DNA of 64,000 nucleotides from Rhizobium sp. Leaf453 (GCF_001425605.1 NZ_LMRG01000012.1:889-64888); one strand, 5' to 3'; positions 34,677-43,467 are shown, counted from the stretch's first letter. The notes: a model not told the origin generated them from the sequence alone. Numbers and translations: made by a program.

Positions 34677-34691
34677 CTATAGAAATTATAT
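34677..34691. promoter_or_regulatory. Palindromic operator, copy 5 (CTATAGAAATTATAT)
   Basis: Matches CTAT-N7-ATAG except the final base and shares its first 14 bases exactly with copy 3 upstream of the aminotransferase gene. It sits in the divergent gap, 51 bp before sfnB and 199 bp before the hydrolase gene. Confidence 0.65.
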
Positions 34692-34890
34692 ATTATTAAA
34701 TGTCTGCGACGTGAAAATCCTTGCCCCACAATCTAAAAGGCGCGCAAGTCCCAGACGGAACCTTCTGGAAAAGCGTGAGAGCATCGTCAAATGTTGGCGT
34801 GATATGTCCCCGATTGGTCCTTTATCTGCCTTTTTCGCTTGATTTTCAGTCGTTAGGCTTGTCTTCATCGAAACCGACGGAGACGAAAAA

Positions 34891-35454
34891 ATGTCCTATT
34901 CAACAGCACTTCTCGTCATTGATGCCCAGGAATCCTTTCGCCAGCGCGACTATTTTCGCGATGAAGAGTTTGCGCACTACATCGCCAGGCAGCAGGAACT
35001 GGTCGATGGAGCAAAGGCTGCCGGAATAGCAGTGGTTCAGATTTTCCATGTCGAGGCCAAGGGTGTGTTCAGCGTGGCGTCTGGTTTCGTAAAGCCGATT
35101 GCCCCGCTGGCTATCACTCCGGATGCAGTTTTCCATAAACAGCGCCATAGCGCGCTGGTGGGAAGCGGGCTCGATGTCTGGCTGACCGAGAACGGCATCC
35201 GTCGCCTTCTCGTGTCGGGCATCCGCACGGAACAATGCTGCGAAACCACGACGCGCCACGCCTCAGATCTCGGCTATGCCGTCGATTACGTGAGCGAAGC
35301 AACGCTGACCTTCCCGATGGTTGATGCTGCCGGACGGCAATGGAGCGCGGCCGATATCCGTGCCCGGACGGAGCTTGTCCTTGCCGGACGCTTCGCCCGT
35401 ATCGTCACCGTCCGGGAAGCTCTGGCGGGTCTTGAACCAGCGGTGGCAGCATGA
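34891..35454 (+). CDS. Isochorismatase-family cysteine hydrolase
   Basis: Cytoplasmic hydrolase of 187 residues with the family catalytic triad in place: Asp in LLVIDAQESF, Lys in FHKQRHSA and Cys in GIRTEQCCETT. Family members cleave amides, carbamoyl groups or vinyl ethers (nicotinamide, N-carbamoylsarcosine, isochorismate), so the substrate cannot be named. Its stop overlaps the start of the GlxA-type regulator (ATGA). The regulator probably controls or senses a substrate of this hydrolase. Confidence 0.92.
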   Translation: MSYSTALLVIDAQESFRQRDYFRDEEFAHYIARQQELVDGAKAAGIAVVQIFHVEAKGVFSVASGFVKPIAPLAITPDAVFHKQRHSALVGSGLDVWLTENGIRRLLVSGIRTEQCCETTTRHASDLGYAVDYVSEATLTFPMVDAAGRQWSAADIRARTELVLAGRFARIVTVREALAGLEPAVAA

Positions 35455-36476
35455 ACGGTAGCGCGGCGATGCGGCATATCCCCGTTTTCCTCGTCGTGCC
35501 GCCGCGCGCCCTGCTTCTGGATATCGCCGGCCCTATGGAAGTCTTGCGCCGGGCCAACATGGATCAGGCGAATGTCCGCTTTCTGGTAAATTATGTCGGG
35601 CCTTCACCGGAGGTAATGGCTTCGGTCGGGCTCGGCATTGCCGGCATCGGACCGCTTCCGGAACACTTGCCGGACGGCGCCTTCGTGGTCGTCGCCGGTG
35701 CAGTTGACGAACCCCTCGGCATCCGGCAGGACACGCGACCGGCCGATGCAGCTCTGGAGTCGGAAATCGTCGCATGGCTGAGGCGAACCATCCGCCCGGG
35801 CATCCGCCTCGTGACGATCTGCTCCGGCGCGCTGCTCATCGCCCGCGCCGGGCTACTCGAAGGCCATGAATGCACCACCCACCATTCAATGCTGGCTGAT
35901 CTTGTTCGTCTCGCGCCGACGGCACGGGTGCGTGATAACCGCCTGTTCGTCGAGGACCGCGAGCGTATGACCAGCGCCGGCGTGACGGCCGGCATTGATC
36001 TGATGCTGGCGATCGTGGCGCGCGAAACCAGCCATGCGGTGGCACTTTCCATTGCCCGCAATCTTGTCGTCTATCTGCGGCGTGCCGGCGGCGATCCGCA
36101 GCTGTCCCCTTGGCTCGAAGGCCGTAATCATATCCATCCCGCTATCCATCGAGCACAGGATGCCGTAACGGCAGAGCCTTCCGCCGACTGGTCGGTCACA
36201 TCTCTGGCCAACGTCGCGGTCACAAGCCCGCGTAACCTTTCGAGGCTCTTCAACGAGCATGTCGGTATGAGCGTCATCGACTATGTGAACGGTATGCGCA
36301 TAGCGTTGGCGCGGGAACTGGTGGTGGGATCACAGATCGACATGGAGCATGTTGCCGAACGCTCGGGCTTCGCTTCCATCCGCCAGTTTCGCAGAGCCTG
36401 GAGCCGCATCCATCCCATGACGCCGTCGCGGCTTCGCGCAGCCTCAACCGGCGACGGGGAAATGCGGAAATTGTAG
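35451..36476 (+). CDS. GlxA-type AraC-family transcription regulator
   Basis: Regulator of 341 residues. An N-terminal DJ-1/PfpI-like domain (about 8-190) contains the elbow cysteine in VTICSGALLIARAG. A C-terminal AraC double helix-turn-helix (about 235-330) contains SVTSLANVAVTSPRNLSRLF and AERSGFASIRQFRRAW. Such GATase1-AraC proteins usually activate nearby catabolic genes in response to a small nitrogenous ligand. It is translationally coupled to the hydrolase and is the only DNA-binding regulator found in the window. Its family normally uses direct repeats, so it is not the obvious reader of the CTAT-N7-ATAG dyads. Confidence 0.93.
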   Translation: MNGSAAMRHIPVFLVVPPRALLLDIAGPMEVLRRANMDQANVRFLVNYVGPSPEVMASVGLGIAGIGPLPEHLPDGAFVVVAGAVDEPLGIRQDTRPADAALESEIVAWLRRTIRPGIRLVTICSGALLIARAGLLEGHECTTHHSMLADLVRLAPTARVRDNRLFVEDRERMTSAGVTAGIDLMLAIVARETSHAVALSIARNLVVYLRRAGGDPQLSPWLEGRNHIHPAIHRAQDAVTAEPSADWSVTSLANVAVTSPRNLSRLFNEHVGMSVIDYVNGMRIALARELVVGSQIDMEHVAERSGFASIRQFRRAWSRIHPMTPSRLRAASTGDGEMRKL

Positions 36477-36587
36477 CGCTCCCATCTTGGTGGGAAAGTA
36501 CGGCAGGCAACAATGAAATTTAAGAATTTCGCCCTCCGCTCTATAGTTTGGTAAACGCTCGCCCCACGCATCTGCGCAAGAACTGCG

Positions 36588-38561
36588 TCAACGGATCCCG
36601 TAGCGCGCCGTGAGGCAGAAACTGATATCCTTGTTTTTAGGAGCGAGCCAGCGCAGACGCAGCATATTGCCGTTGGCCACAGCCACGCCGGCGACATTCA
36701 TACCCGGAGTGGCTGCAATCAGAGAACCCCATGCGTCCTGCGGCTGCTCAAACACCGCGGCGACAGGGAGAGGTAGGTCGACTTCACAATTGCCAGCCTC
36801 TACTGCCGTGGCGGCAAAGCGGCCGCCAATCTCGATCAGGTCATCGTCGACATAGATCCAGTCGAGAACAGTCGCGCTTATGTCCGCGATATTGGTCACT
36901 GGAATCAACTCTGGAGAATAACGTTGCCGCTTGCCGACGAGAACAATTGGAGAGCCTATCGTCCAAGGCGTGTCGTTACCGGTCTTTGACAGGTTGATCG
37001 CGCGGATGCGATTATTGCTAAAGTTGTTGCCTACGACACCTTGCAGGCGGTCGGCCCCCACAAGCTTTGTGTTCACGACCTCGATATCGGAATTCTGTGA
37101 CCCGAAACTGAAGGCACGCGACGTTTCTGGGGCACTGAACCCGACATTGTGAAACGTGATGTCCGAAAATGTCACGCCTTCGAGGCATGTCGAATTGTCG
37201 TGAATTGCGTGTTCTTCGCAGTTTGACAGTGTAATATTTGAAAATCTGCCGGCGGTAAAAAGCCCATCAGTCAGTTTGATGAGGTTTGTCGGTGTCCTCG
37301 CGCCGTTCTTGGCGTTGCCCCCGCCCGTAATTCCGGAAACATTGAAATCAAGTCCACCCGTGAGTTCGAGAATTTCGGTTGCCGAGAGGGTCGACGTGGA
37401 GTTGGTGATCGACCCGTGTGTTCCCAGATGGCCATAGAATATGCGGCGACCGATATCGAGCGAGATATCGTTGATCTTCAAACCAACGATCTTCGCTGCA
37501 TTCAGGCCAACGTTTGCGACAGCGGCGTAATTCAACGAGTGGAAGCGTGTGTCGGATATGGCGATCCCGCGGAAGCCCATGGGGTCATCAAAGACATCGT
37601 CGCCTGTTGTGTCACTTGGAACATAACTGCCTAAATCCGGCCAATCGAGGCTGATGCCGAAATGGCAGGACGCAAAATGGTTGCCGTGTGCCGAAAGCCC
37701 TCGTCCCTTGTGATAGACGCCCTGATAGAAACCGGCGATGCGGCAGCGACTGATCGTGACGTCGACATCGGCACGCTGGCCATCACCCCTGTCATTATGC
37801 AGGCCGTTCTTTTGGTCGTTCCAGTTGTCGGTGTTCGGTCGCGCGGAGAGCAGCGACAGGTCGAACATCTTGAATTCCTGGGATGCGTTTCGGATGAGCG
37901 GCTCGCTGCCGCCGTCGTGACACATGATGGTTGAATCCCAGAAGGACCGACCGTTAAAGGAGACGCCCGTGATCTCATCCGGGATGATGAGCTGCGAAAC
38001 ATTGTAGACGCCCCGCTCCCACGTCAATGCGCGGGATCTCAACGGATAATATTCCATCCAGTAGATGGCGTCCTGCAGCGCCGCGGTGTCATCAGCGCGT
38101 CCGTCCCCCTTGGCCTTGAAGCCGTCACGAACGCTTGGTTCGTCGCCTTTCAGCCGTCGATACCAGGCACCGAACGCCAGCGGCTTTTTGGGGTCCCTCA
38201 CCAGAATATGTTCGTTGGGATCCAACCGTGCTGCTTCCGTGCTATCGACGTCTTTCCAGTCGAAGCCGGTGTCGTCCGGAAGGAATGCAAGCTTGGTCGT
38301 GTCGGTGTTGAGCGTTCTCAGCGCATCCATGTCGGGAACGCGGCGGATATCGATGCTTTCCGCGGCGGTTCTTGCTGCCTCTGCGGCTTCCTGAGCCAAA
38401 TTTGCGGAGATTTCAGCACTTGATTGGTCTGTTGCCTTGCCGTCGGCGGCCGCTTGGCCATTCTCCGCGAGAAACGCGGTTGTCTCGGCGTGTCCCAGGC
38501 GAGCGATTCCGGTGTCGGCGGCAATCAGTGCTCCGGCACCCAGGAAAGAACGGCGGTCCAT
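36588..38561 (-). CDS. Tat-exported right-handed beta-helix (pectate-lyase-like) protein
   Basis: Large exported protein of 657 residues. A Tat motif (DRRSFLGAG) begins the sequence. An Ala/Glu-rich, probably helical stalk (about 30-75) follows, then the segment GDGRADDTAALQDAIYW that opens many pectate-lyase-3/tailspike beta-helices. A long run of Asn/Gly/Ser-rich repeats makes up the rest (for example IVGLKINDISLDIG and FTAGRFSNITLSNCEEHAI), ending in a beta-rich C-terminal module. The ATG at 38561 has GGGAGG in front. Next to a polysaccharide locus it may bind or cleave the local polymer. Phage tailspikes have a similar plan, but no phage genes surround it. Confidence 0.82.
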   Translation of the reverse strand: MDRRSFLGAGALIAADTGIARLGHAETTAFLAENGQAAADGKATDQSSAEISANLAQEAAEAARTAAESIDIRRVPDMDALRTLNTDTTKLAFLPDDTGFDWKDVDSTEAARLDPNEHILVRDPKKPLAFGAWYRRLKGDEPSVRDGFKAKGDGRADDTAALQDAIYWMEYYPLRSRALTWERGVYNVSQLIIPDEITGVSFNGRSFWDSTIMCHDGGSEPLIRNASQEFKMFDLSLLSARPNTDNWNDQKNGLHNDRGDGQRADVDVTISRCRIAGFYQGVYHKGRGLSAHGNHFASCHFGISLDWPDLGSYVPSDTTGDDVFDDPMGFRGIAISDTRFHSLNYAAVANVGLNAAKIVGLKINDISLDIGRRIFYGHLGTHGSITNSTSTLSATEILELTGGLDFNVSGITGGGNAKNGARTPTNLIKLTDGLFTAGRFSNITLSNCEEHAIHDNSTCLEGVTFSDITFHNVGFSAPETSRAFSFGSQNSDIEVVNTKLVGADRLQGVVGNNFSNNRIRAINLSKTGNDTPWTIGSPIVLVGKRQRYSPELIPVTNIADISATVLDWIYVDDDLIEIGGRFAATAVEAGNCEVDLPLPVAAVFEQPQDAWGSLIAATPGMNVAGVAVANGNMLRLRWLAPKNKDISFCLTARYGIR

Positions 38562-38755
38562 GCGGCCTCCCAAACAAAACGTGCCCGATATAGGCGAGTC
38601 GATATTTGCAAGTGCAACAAGTCTATGGTGAAAACGCGATGCCGAGATGGAATACCCGTTTTACCGGACAGCGATGAAGCGTGCATCGCGGCCCAGGGTT
38701 ATCGGGTCGTCCTGACACGGCTTCACGCTGAAAATGCCGGATACCCGACTTGGTT

Positions 38756-39613
38756 CTACGCCTGAACCGAGTTTTCCGCTTCGCTTTGAGCGGCGCGCGT
38801 GTTCGCGCGTCTCTCCGCCACGAGGTCCGCCTTGAACGCGTCGAGGTGCTTCATGAACCTGTCCATATTCTCGACACAGGAATAGAGATTGAAGCGGTAA
38901 TGCTGGCAATTCTGCAATTTTGTGTAGAAGGCGAAGTCATCGGGCTGCATTTCCCTGAATTCGCTCTCATAGATTTCAATGGTCTTGTTGTCCTCTATCT
39001 TCTTCCACAATGGATAGAGCGTGTTGTGCAGCCAGACAGGCATGCCGATGTAGTGGATGTTGTCACCCACGACCCGTTTGGCCAGTTGAGGCTCTCCCTG
39101 TCTCGATTTTTCGGGATAAAAGAGGTAAAGAAAGACATTCGGCTTGTTGACGAGACCACGCGCTTCGGCGCGACGGACAGCCTTTGGATTGTATTTTTCC
39201 GACTCCCAAAATGACTTGAGCGAGCCAGGTGCGCCGGCCTCGATTTTCCGGCGGATATAGACGTCCCTGTCTACGGTCGTATACGCCGAGAAAAGAAACA
39301 GGTTGAAGACGACGTTCGGAAACTTCGAGATGAGCTCCTTCGTCAGGATAATGGCGCCTGTACAGGATTTGCTGGTGCCGATGAAGTTGACGCGCTTGAT
39401 GGCGTGTTTCTCGATGATTCCGGCCAGAAACTCCGTGTTGATCGAGATGTTGTTGAAATACCATCCGCCGATCAGTTTGACATTGTCTCGGTTGTATCCG
39501 CGCAGGATATGTTTGCCGTGACCAAGGATAACATCGACTTCGCCGCTGTTGCCGTTGATTTCGACTACAAACCTCTCACCCATGCCAGTTCCCTTTTTAA
39601 GGCCCAGTTTCAC
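38756..39613 (-). CDS. Uncharacterised alpha/beta-hydrolase-like protein
   Basis: A 285-residue soluble protein, last in the sialic-acid operon; its ATG overlaps the neuA-like stop (ATGA). The stretch VNFIGTSKSCTGAIIL resembles a nucleophile elbow (G-x-S-x-S) after a beta-strand, and a later GMPVWLHNTLYPLW could supply the histidine. This suggests an esterase fold. No close family comes to mind. A sugar O-acetyl esterase or a transferase acting on the operon's sugar are possible roles by location. Its Lys/Asn/Tyr-rich composition is less GC-driven than the sulfur island, as often seen in surface-polysaccharide genes. Confidence 0.65.
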   Translation of the reverse strand: MKLGLKKGTGMGERFVVEINGNSGEVDVILGHGKHILRGYNRDNVKLIGGWYFNNISINTEFLAGIIEKHAIKRVNFIGTSKSCTGAIILTKELISKFPNVVFNLFLFSAYTTVDRDVYIRRKIEAGAPGSLKSFWESEKYNPKAVRRAEARGLVNKPNVFLYLFYPEKSRQGEPQLAKRVVGDNIHYIGMPVWLHNTLYPLWKKIEDNKTIEIYESEFREMQPDDFAFYTKLQNCQHYRFNLYSCVENMDRFMKHLDAFKADLVAERRANTRAAQSEAENSVQA

Positions 39614-40299
39614 AGCAACCCGCCTTTCGCATACATTGATTCAAGGAGCACAAAATCTTCGGGGGTGTCAACGTTGACACCACGGCCCATCACATAGGCA
39701 ACTGTCTTCGCGGGAAGGAATGTCCGATACTGTTGCAGTGCCGACGTGCGTACGACGTACAATGCGCCATTCAGCAGGTAGGCCGGCGGTAGCGCCTGGC
39801 GCGGCACCTCGGACGAGGTGCCTTCGATAAATGGGCGAATGAAGCCGTCATCGCTGATAGCCTTCAGCTTGTGGGGATGCGGTTCCTCCAGACGGGCAAC
39901 GGATACGGCGGCATCCGCTTGTGCCTCCTGGACCTTCGCAATCATGGCTGCGATATCCTCCGCCTTCCTGATCGGCGAGGTGGGCTGCAGGAGCACGACA
40001 TAGTCATATCGTGTGGGGAGTTGATCCAGGAGATCGAGAATGACATCGACCGTCTTGGCACTGTCGCTTGCCAGATGCGCTGGACGAAGCCCAGCGGATT
40101 TCGCGCCGGCAGCAAGGCCGATGCTCTCATAGGCTTCGCTGTCTGTCGATACATAGACATCGGACACGAGCGGGCAATCCTTGCCCACACGAACGGCCCA
40201 CTCGAGCAGCGTGACCCCGCCGATCTTTGCAATATTCTTGTTTGGAAACCCCTTGGACCCCGCGCGCGCGGGAACGACCGCCAGAACCTTCAAATGCAA
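39610..40299 (-). CDS. neuA: Acylneuraminate cytidylyltransferase-family enzyme (CMP-sugar synthetase)
   Basis: Nucleotidyltransferase of 229 residues. The CTP-binding motif PARAGSKGFPNKN is at residues 10-22, the conserved LQPTSPIR segment is mid-protein, and a VNVDTPEDF ending is typical of NeuA/PseF/LegF. It activates a nonulosonic acid with CTP for transfer to glycans. Its start overlaps the deacetylase gene by 10 bases and its stop overlaps the hydrolase-like gene. Whether the sugar is Neu5Ac, legionaminate or another cannot be told from this gene alone. Confidence 0.9.
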   Translation of the reverse strand: MHLKVLAVVPARAGSKGFPNKNIAKIGGVTLLEWAVRVGKDCPLVSDVYVSTDSEAYESIGLAAGAKSAGLRPAHLASDSAKTVDVILDLLDQLPTRYDYVVLLQPTSPIRKAEDIAAMIAKVQEAQADAAVSVARLEEPHPHKLKAISDDGFIRPFIEGTSSEVPRQALPPAYLLNGALYVVRTSALQQYRTFLPAKTVAYVMGRGVNVDTPEDFVLLESMYAKGGLL

Positions 40300-41213
40300 T
40301 ACTCCGTGCTGCCGGATTTTCCGCCGGGGGCGTCATTGGTATCGACGCGCTTGAGCAGGAAAGGGGTATCGAAATCGGAAATCTCGTTGATGCCCCGGAA
40401 CATGGTCAGGCCGAACGAGAATCCATAGCCCGCGGAGATATCCGCGACGGTCTGCGAAACCGCCTTGGGGCCGCCAAAGGGGTAGGAAATCGAGTGCAGG
40501 CTGTTCCTGCCGCCATGCTCCTGCAAAAAACTCATGCAGGCTTCTGTGTCCTGCCGAATTCCATCTTCACTGAGGGTCGCCAGCGGCAAATGTGCGTCTC
40601 CGTGGACGCCGAGATAATCGAGGGAGCCCAGTTTCCGAAGGTCGTCGGTATTCATGTAGAGGCTCTTCGAATAAGCCTCTTCATCCGCAACCTCGTCGAA
40701 GAGCATTCCAACGATACGATCTTTTTCTGCGGCTGTGAGAATGAAGTTCAGGAGATACTTCAGGCGCTTGGATTCCGGCGGATCGTAGCGATAGAGGCTG
40801 TCGATGTTTTCGGGGTAGACGACTTTCGACAAGTCCATCCGCGTGCCGATGAAGTCGTAGAGATGCGCGTCCGGAACCGTGGAACGTATATGATGCAGTT
40901 TGTGAACATCGGCGACGGTGTTATCGCGAATGGGAGCGGTCGTTACATAGAATGCGGCGGGAACGCCCTTGCGCTGAAGCAGTTCAAGTGCGGCCATCTG
41001 CTCCTTGAGCCCGTCATCGAACGTCAGGAGGCAGAAATTGCCCCCCTTCCGATCGCCCGCCACCATCGAAGCGAGTTCGGCAGGTGCGATGAATTCATAG
41101 TGGCGCGACAGGGCATCGACCTGGTCGGACAATTCGCTGAAGGTCCGCGGATATATTCCGCCTTCATAGGTTTCGTCGCGGATGTAGTGGAAGTTGACGA
41201 TCAGCAGCTTCAT
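40290..41213 (-). CDS. Polysaccharide deacetylase (NodB/CE4-like)
   Basis: A 307-residue protein. The metal-binding Asp pair is in CLLTFDDGLK (about 61-70), the H-x3-4-H metal-ligand motif is GVHGDAHL, and a later HSISYPFGGPKAV matches the CE4 motif order. No signal peptide is visible, so it probably acts in the cytoplasm on a precursor sugar or lipid-linked unit. The start at 41213 is fixed by the ATGA overlap with the acetyltransferase gene; the longer frame upstream is spurious. Pairing of a deacetylase with an acetyltransferase suggests N-acyl exchange on a sugar. Confidence 0.85.
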   Translation of the reverse strand: MKLLIVNFHYIRDETYEGGIYPRTFSELSDQVDALSRHYEFIAPAELASMVAGDRKGGNFCLLTFDDGLKEQMAALELLQRKGVPAAFYVTTAPIRDNTVADVHKLHHIRSTVPDAHLYDFIGTRMDLSKVVYPENIDSLYRYDPPESKRLKYLLNFILTAAEKDRIVGMLFDEVADEEAYSKSLYMNTDDLRKLGSLDYLGVHGDAHLPLATLSEDGIRQDTEACMSFLQEHGGRNSLHSISYPFGGPKAVSQTVADISAGYGFSFGLTMFRGINEISDFDTPFLLKRVDTNDAPGGKSGSTEYCI

Positions 41214-42292
41214 TTTTGAGCTCTCCCTATCTTCTCCAAATAGGTCGGGTTGGGTCTGTCCAGGTCGCAATCCGCCTTCGTGATATGCAAGCTATGGATG
41301 TCCAGCCCGCTTAGCGAAATGCTTTCATCGAGGTAGCTGATCAGCGAATAGGATTTGGAGGACTTCACCTCCAGCGGGTTATAGAGATAGGCAAGATCGA
41401 CGAAATCACGCAAATCGAGGCATGGTATGAAGCCGGCCCTCGTCAGGGCGGCATTCATTGCACCGTTGGTTGAGAAGAAGTCGATCAGGTCGATGTCCTC
41501 AGAGCGGGCAAAGTAATCGAGTGCCGCAACGACGGGGCTTGTGGGTAATTCCGAGCACAGGATGTCGGTCGGAATCATGATCCTCACACCGGCGACTTCC
41601 TCGATCCGATAAATGAATGTGGTGTCCTCACCGATGCGCAAGGCCTGATATCGATAGACAGGATGGTTCGCGTAACGCCATGCCAGATTGGCGTGCGAGC
41701 GGTCGAACCGATCCTGCCACGCGCCGTCAATTTTCGCGATGTCGACAGCCGAAAAGGGTAGGGACGCTTCCGAATGTGCGGACGCTACCTTGAACACTTT
41801 CGGAATGACCGCATCCATGGTTCCAAGCGCGGTCACCTTGTTGAAGTCGTATATCCGCAAGAGCCGCGGCACTTCCCGAATGAACTTGAAGCCCATTCGA
41901 ATATAAGCGCGCACGGCATCCTTGGTGATGTTGGCGCCGTACGCGATGTCGAAGTTCCTTTTCACCAGATCGAGCATCGCCTTGGCGACACCCGTCCCGC
42001 GGGCCTCCTCCTTGACGATCCATGTCGTGAGTTCTGCACCATTCAGATTTCTGCCTCCCGCATTGAACGTCCGCTTGTTCAATCCGAGGAAGCCGACGAT
42101 CTCGCCGTCAAGCAGCGCGACGACGCAATGGTCCTTACCCTTGCCGCCGACAGGATCGACGAATTGCCATCGATAAAAGTCAGGGTCCGACAGGATTGTC
42201 GGCCTCAGCCAGTTTGCACCGATGAAATCCGTGACCCTTTCGACCGAAAGATCCAGATTACATGCGAAATCAACAGTTGCTTGACGGGACAT
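41210..42292 (-). CDS. GNAT-family acetyltransferase, two-lobed
   Basis: A 360-residue protein. The N-terminal lobe (about 10-150) shows a GNAT fold with the acetyl-CoA segment EEARGTGVAKAMLDLV and a RAYIRMGFKFIREVPRL region. The C-terminal lobe (about 200-330) looks like a second, weaker GNAT-type domain, as in peptidoglycan FemX-like or sugar N-acetyltransferases. It is 17 bases after neuC and coupled to the deacetylase. It probably acetylates the amino sugar made by this operon. Confidence 0.82.
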   Translation of the reverse strand: MSRQATVDFACNLDLSVERVTDFIGANWLRPTILSDPDFYRWQFVDPVGGKGKDHCVVALLDGEIVGFLGLNKRTFNAGGRNLNGAELTTWIVKEEARGTGVAKAMLDLVKRNFDIAYGANITKDAVRAYIRMGFKFIREVPRLLRIYDFNKVTALGTMDAVIPKVFKVASAHSEASLPFSAVDIAKIDGAWQDRFDRSHANLAWRYANHPVYRYQALRIGEDTTFIYRIEEVAGVRIMIPTDILCSELPTSPVVAALDYFARSEDIDLIDFFSTNGAMNAALTRAGFIPCLDLRDFVDLAYLYNPLEVKSSKSYSLISYLDESISLSGLDIHSLHITKADCDLDRPNPTYLEKIGRAQK

Positions 42293-42309
42293 GATGACTT
42301 CGTTCGTTA

Positions 42310-43467
42310 TCAGTAGGCGAGCGTCTTGTGGAACTTCAAGGTGAAGTTGGCCAAGGCATCCGCCGCCTTCTTTCCGGCATGGCCGTCACCATAGATATGC
42401 TCGGAGGCGTAATGGCCGTGGGCAATCTGCTTGACGATTTGTGCCTTGATATCTTCGGCGTTATGACCGCAATCCACGACATTCTTGCCGCGTTCGCGCG
42501 CGGTTTGCCGGGAGCCGATATTGACGACAGGAACGCCCAGGAAGGCGCATTCACGAATGCCGACGCTGGAGTTGCCTATCAGGCAGGCCGAATTCTTGAC
42601 GAGACGAAGGAAGTCTTCCGGTTCCATGTTCTTGAAGAAACGGGCCTTGCTGAGATCGTATTCTTCGCGGTGATGGCGAAGGCCACTTGAAATGCTTTCC
42701 CCGCCAAGATCGGCGTTCGGCCAGAACCAGAAGGTGGGCATGTTCAGGGCGTTGACAGCCTTGATGGTTTCCTCGATCTGGTCGCGCGCATGCGAATCTT
42801 CGGTGGTCACGGCGTGTTGCATGACAACGATATACTCGCCCGTCGGCTTTATCTCGGCGCCGACCCCACCATATTTTGCGGTCGGGTCGAAATCGATGGC
42901 CGGACTCTCGAGAACGGCACGGGCGATGTCCATCGACGGGCAGCCGGTATTCAAGATCGAGGCGGCATGCTCGCCCATCTTCAGAACCCGCTCCTTGGCA
43001 AGTTCGCTGGCGACCAGATGAAGATCCGCAAATTTCGTGTTCGCATGACGAACCTTCTCGTCAATGCTGCCGGTCACCTCGCCACCCTGAATGTGGGCAA
43101 GTGGAATATTCTGGTAGGAGGCGGCGATCGATGTCGCGATCGTTTCGAACCGGTCGGCGATGGTCACGACGATGTCGGGCTTCAGGTTCTGGAATGCCGT
43201 TGCCAGTTCCATGATCGCAAGGCCGGTCGTCTTGGCCATGGAAGTCTGCGCGGTGCCTGACAAAAGATTGTAAATCCGTTCGGAAATTTCAAAGCCGTCT
43301 TTTTCCGCGATCGGCCCCACATCACCATATTTATCCAGCAACGCCGATCCGGCAAGAACCAGTTGAAGCTCGAGATCTTCATGTCTCTGGATGGCGTGAA
43401 GCATGGTTCTAACGCGCGCGTAACTCGGCCGTGCTGTAACGACCACGCAAATTTTTCTCTTAGACAC
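42310..43467 (-). CDS. neuC: Hydrolysing UDP-GlcNAc 2-epimerase (NeuC/LegG type)
   Basis: GT-B-fold epimerase of 385 residues. Its start is VVTARPSYARVRTMLHAI, the UDP-binding region is IQGGEVTGSIDEKVRHANTK (20 residues), and the C-terminal GNSSVGIRECAFLGVPVVNIG motif is typical of NeuC/LegG. These enzymes release ManNAc (or the 2,4-diacetamido analogue) from the UDP-sugar for use by NeuB. No dehydratase or aminotransferase for the 2,4-diamino route is present, which favours UDP-GlcNAc to ManNAc. It overlaps neuB by eight bases. Confidence 0.92.
   Translation of the reverse strand: MSKRKICVVVTARPSYARVRTMLHAIQRHEDLELQLVLAGSALLDKYGDVGPIAEKDGFEISERIYNLLSGTAQTSMAKTTGLAIMELATAFQNLKPDIVVTIADRFETIATSIAASYQNIPLAHIQGGEVTGSIDEKVRHANTKFADLHLVASELAKERVLKMGEHAASILNTGCPSMDIARAVLESPAIDFDPTAKYGGVGAEIKPTGEYIVVMQHAVTTEDSHARDQIEETIKAVNALNMPTFWFWPNADLGGESISSGLRHHREEYDLSKARFFKNMEPEDFLRLVKNSACLIGNSSVGIRECAFLGVPVVNIGSRQTARERGKNVVDCGHNAEDIKAQIVKQIAHGHYASEHIYGDGHAGKKAADALANFTLKFHKTLAY

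Noticed and set aside
36588-38561. Beta-helix protein as a prophage tailspike
   Set aside because: It has a Tat signal, and no phage structural, integrase or lysis genes are nearby.
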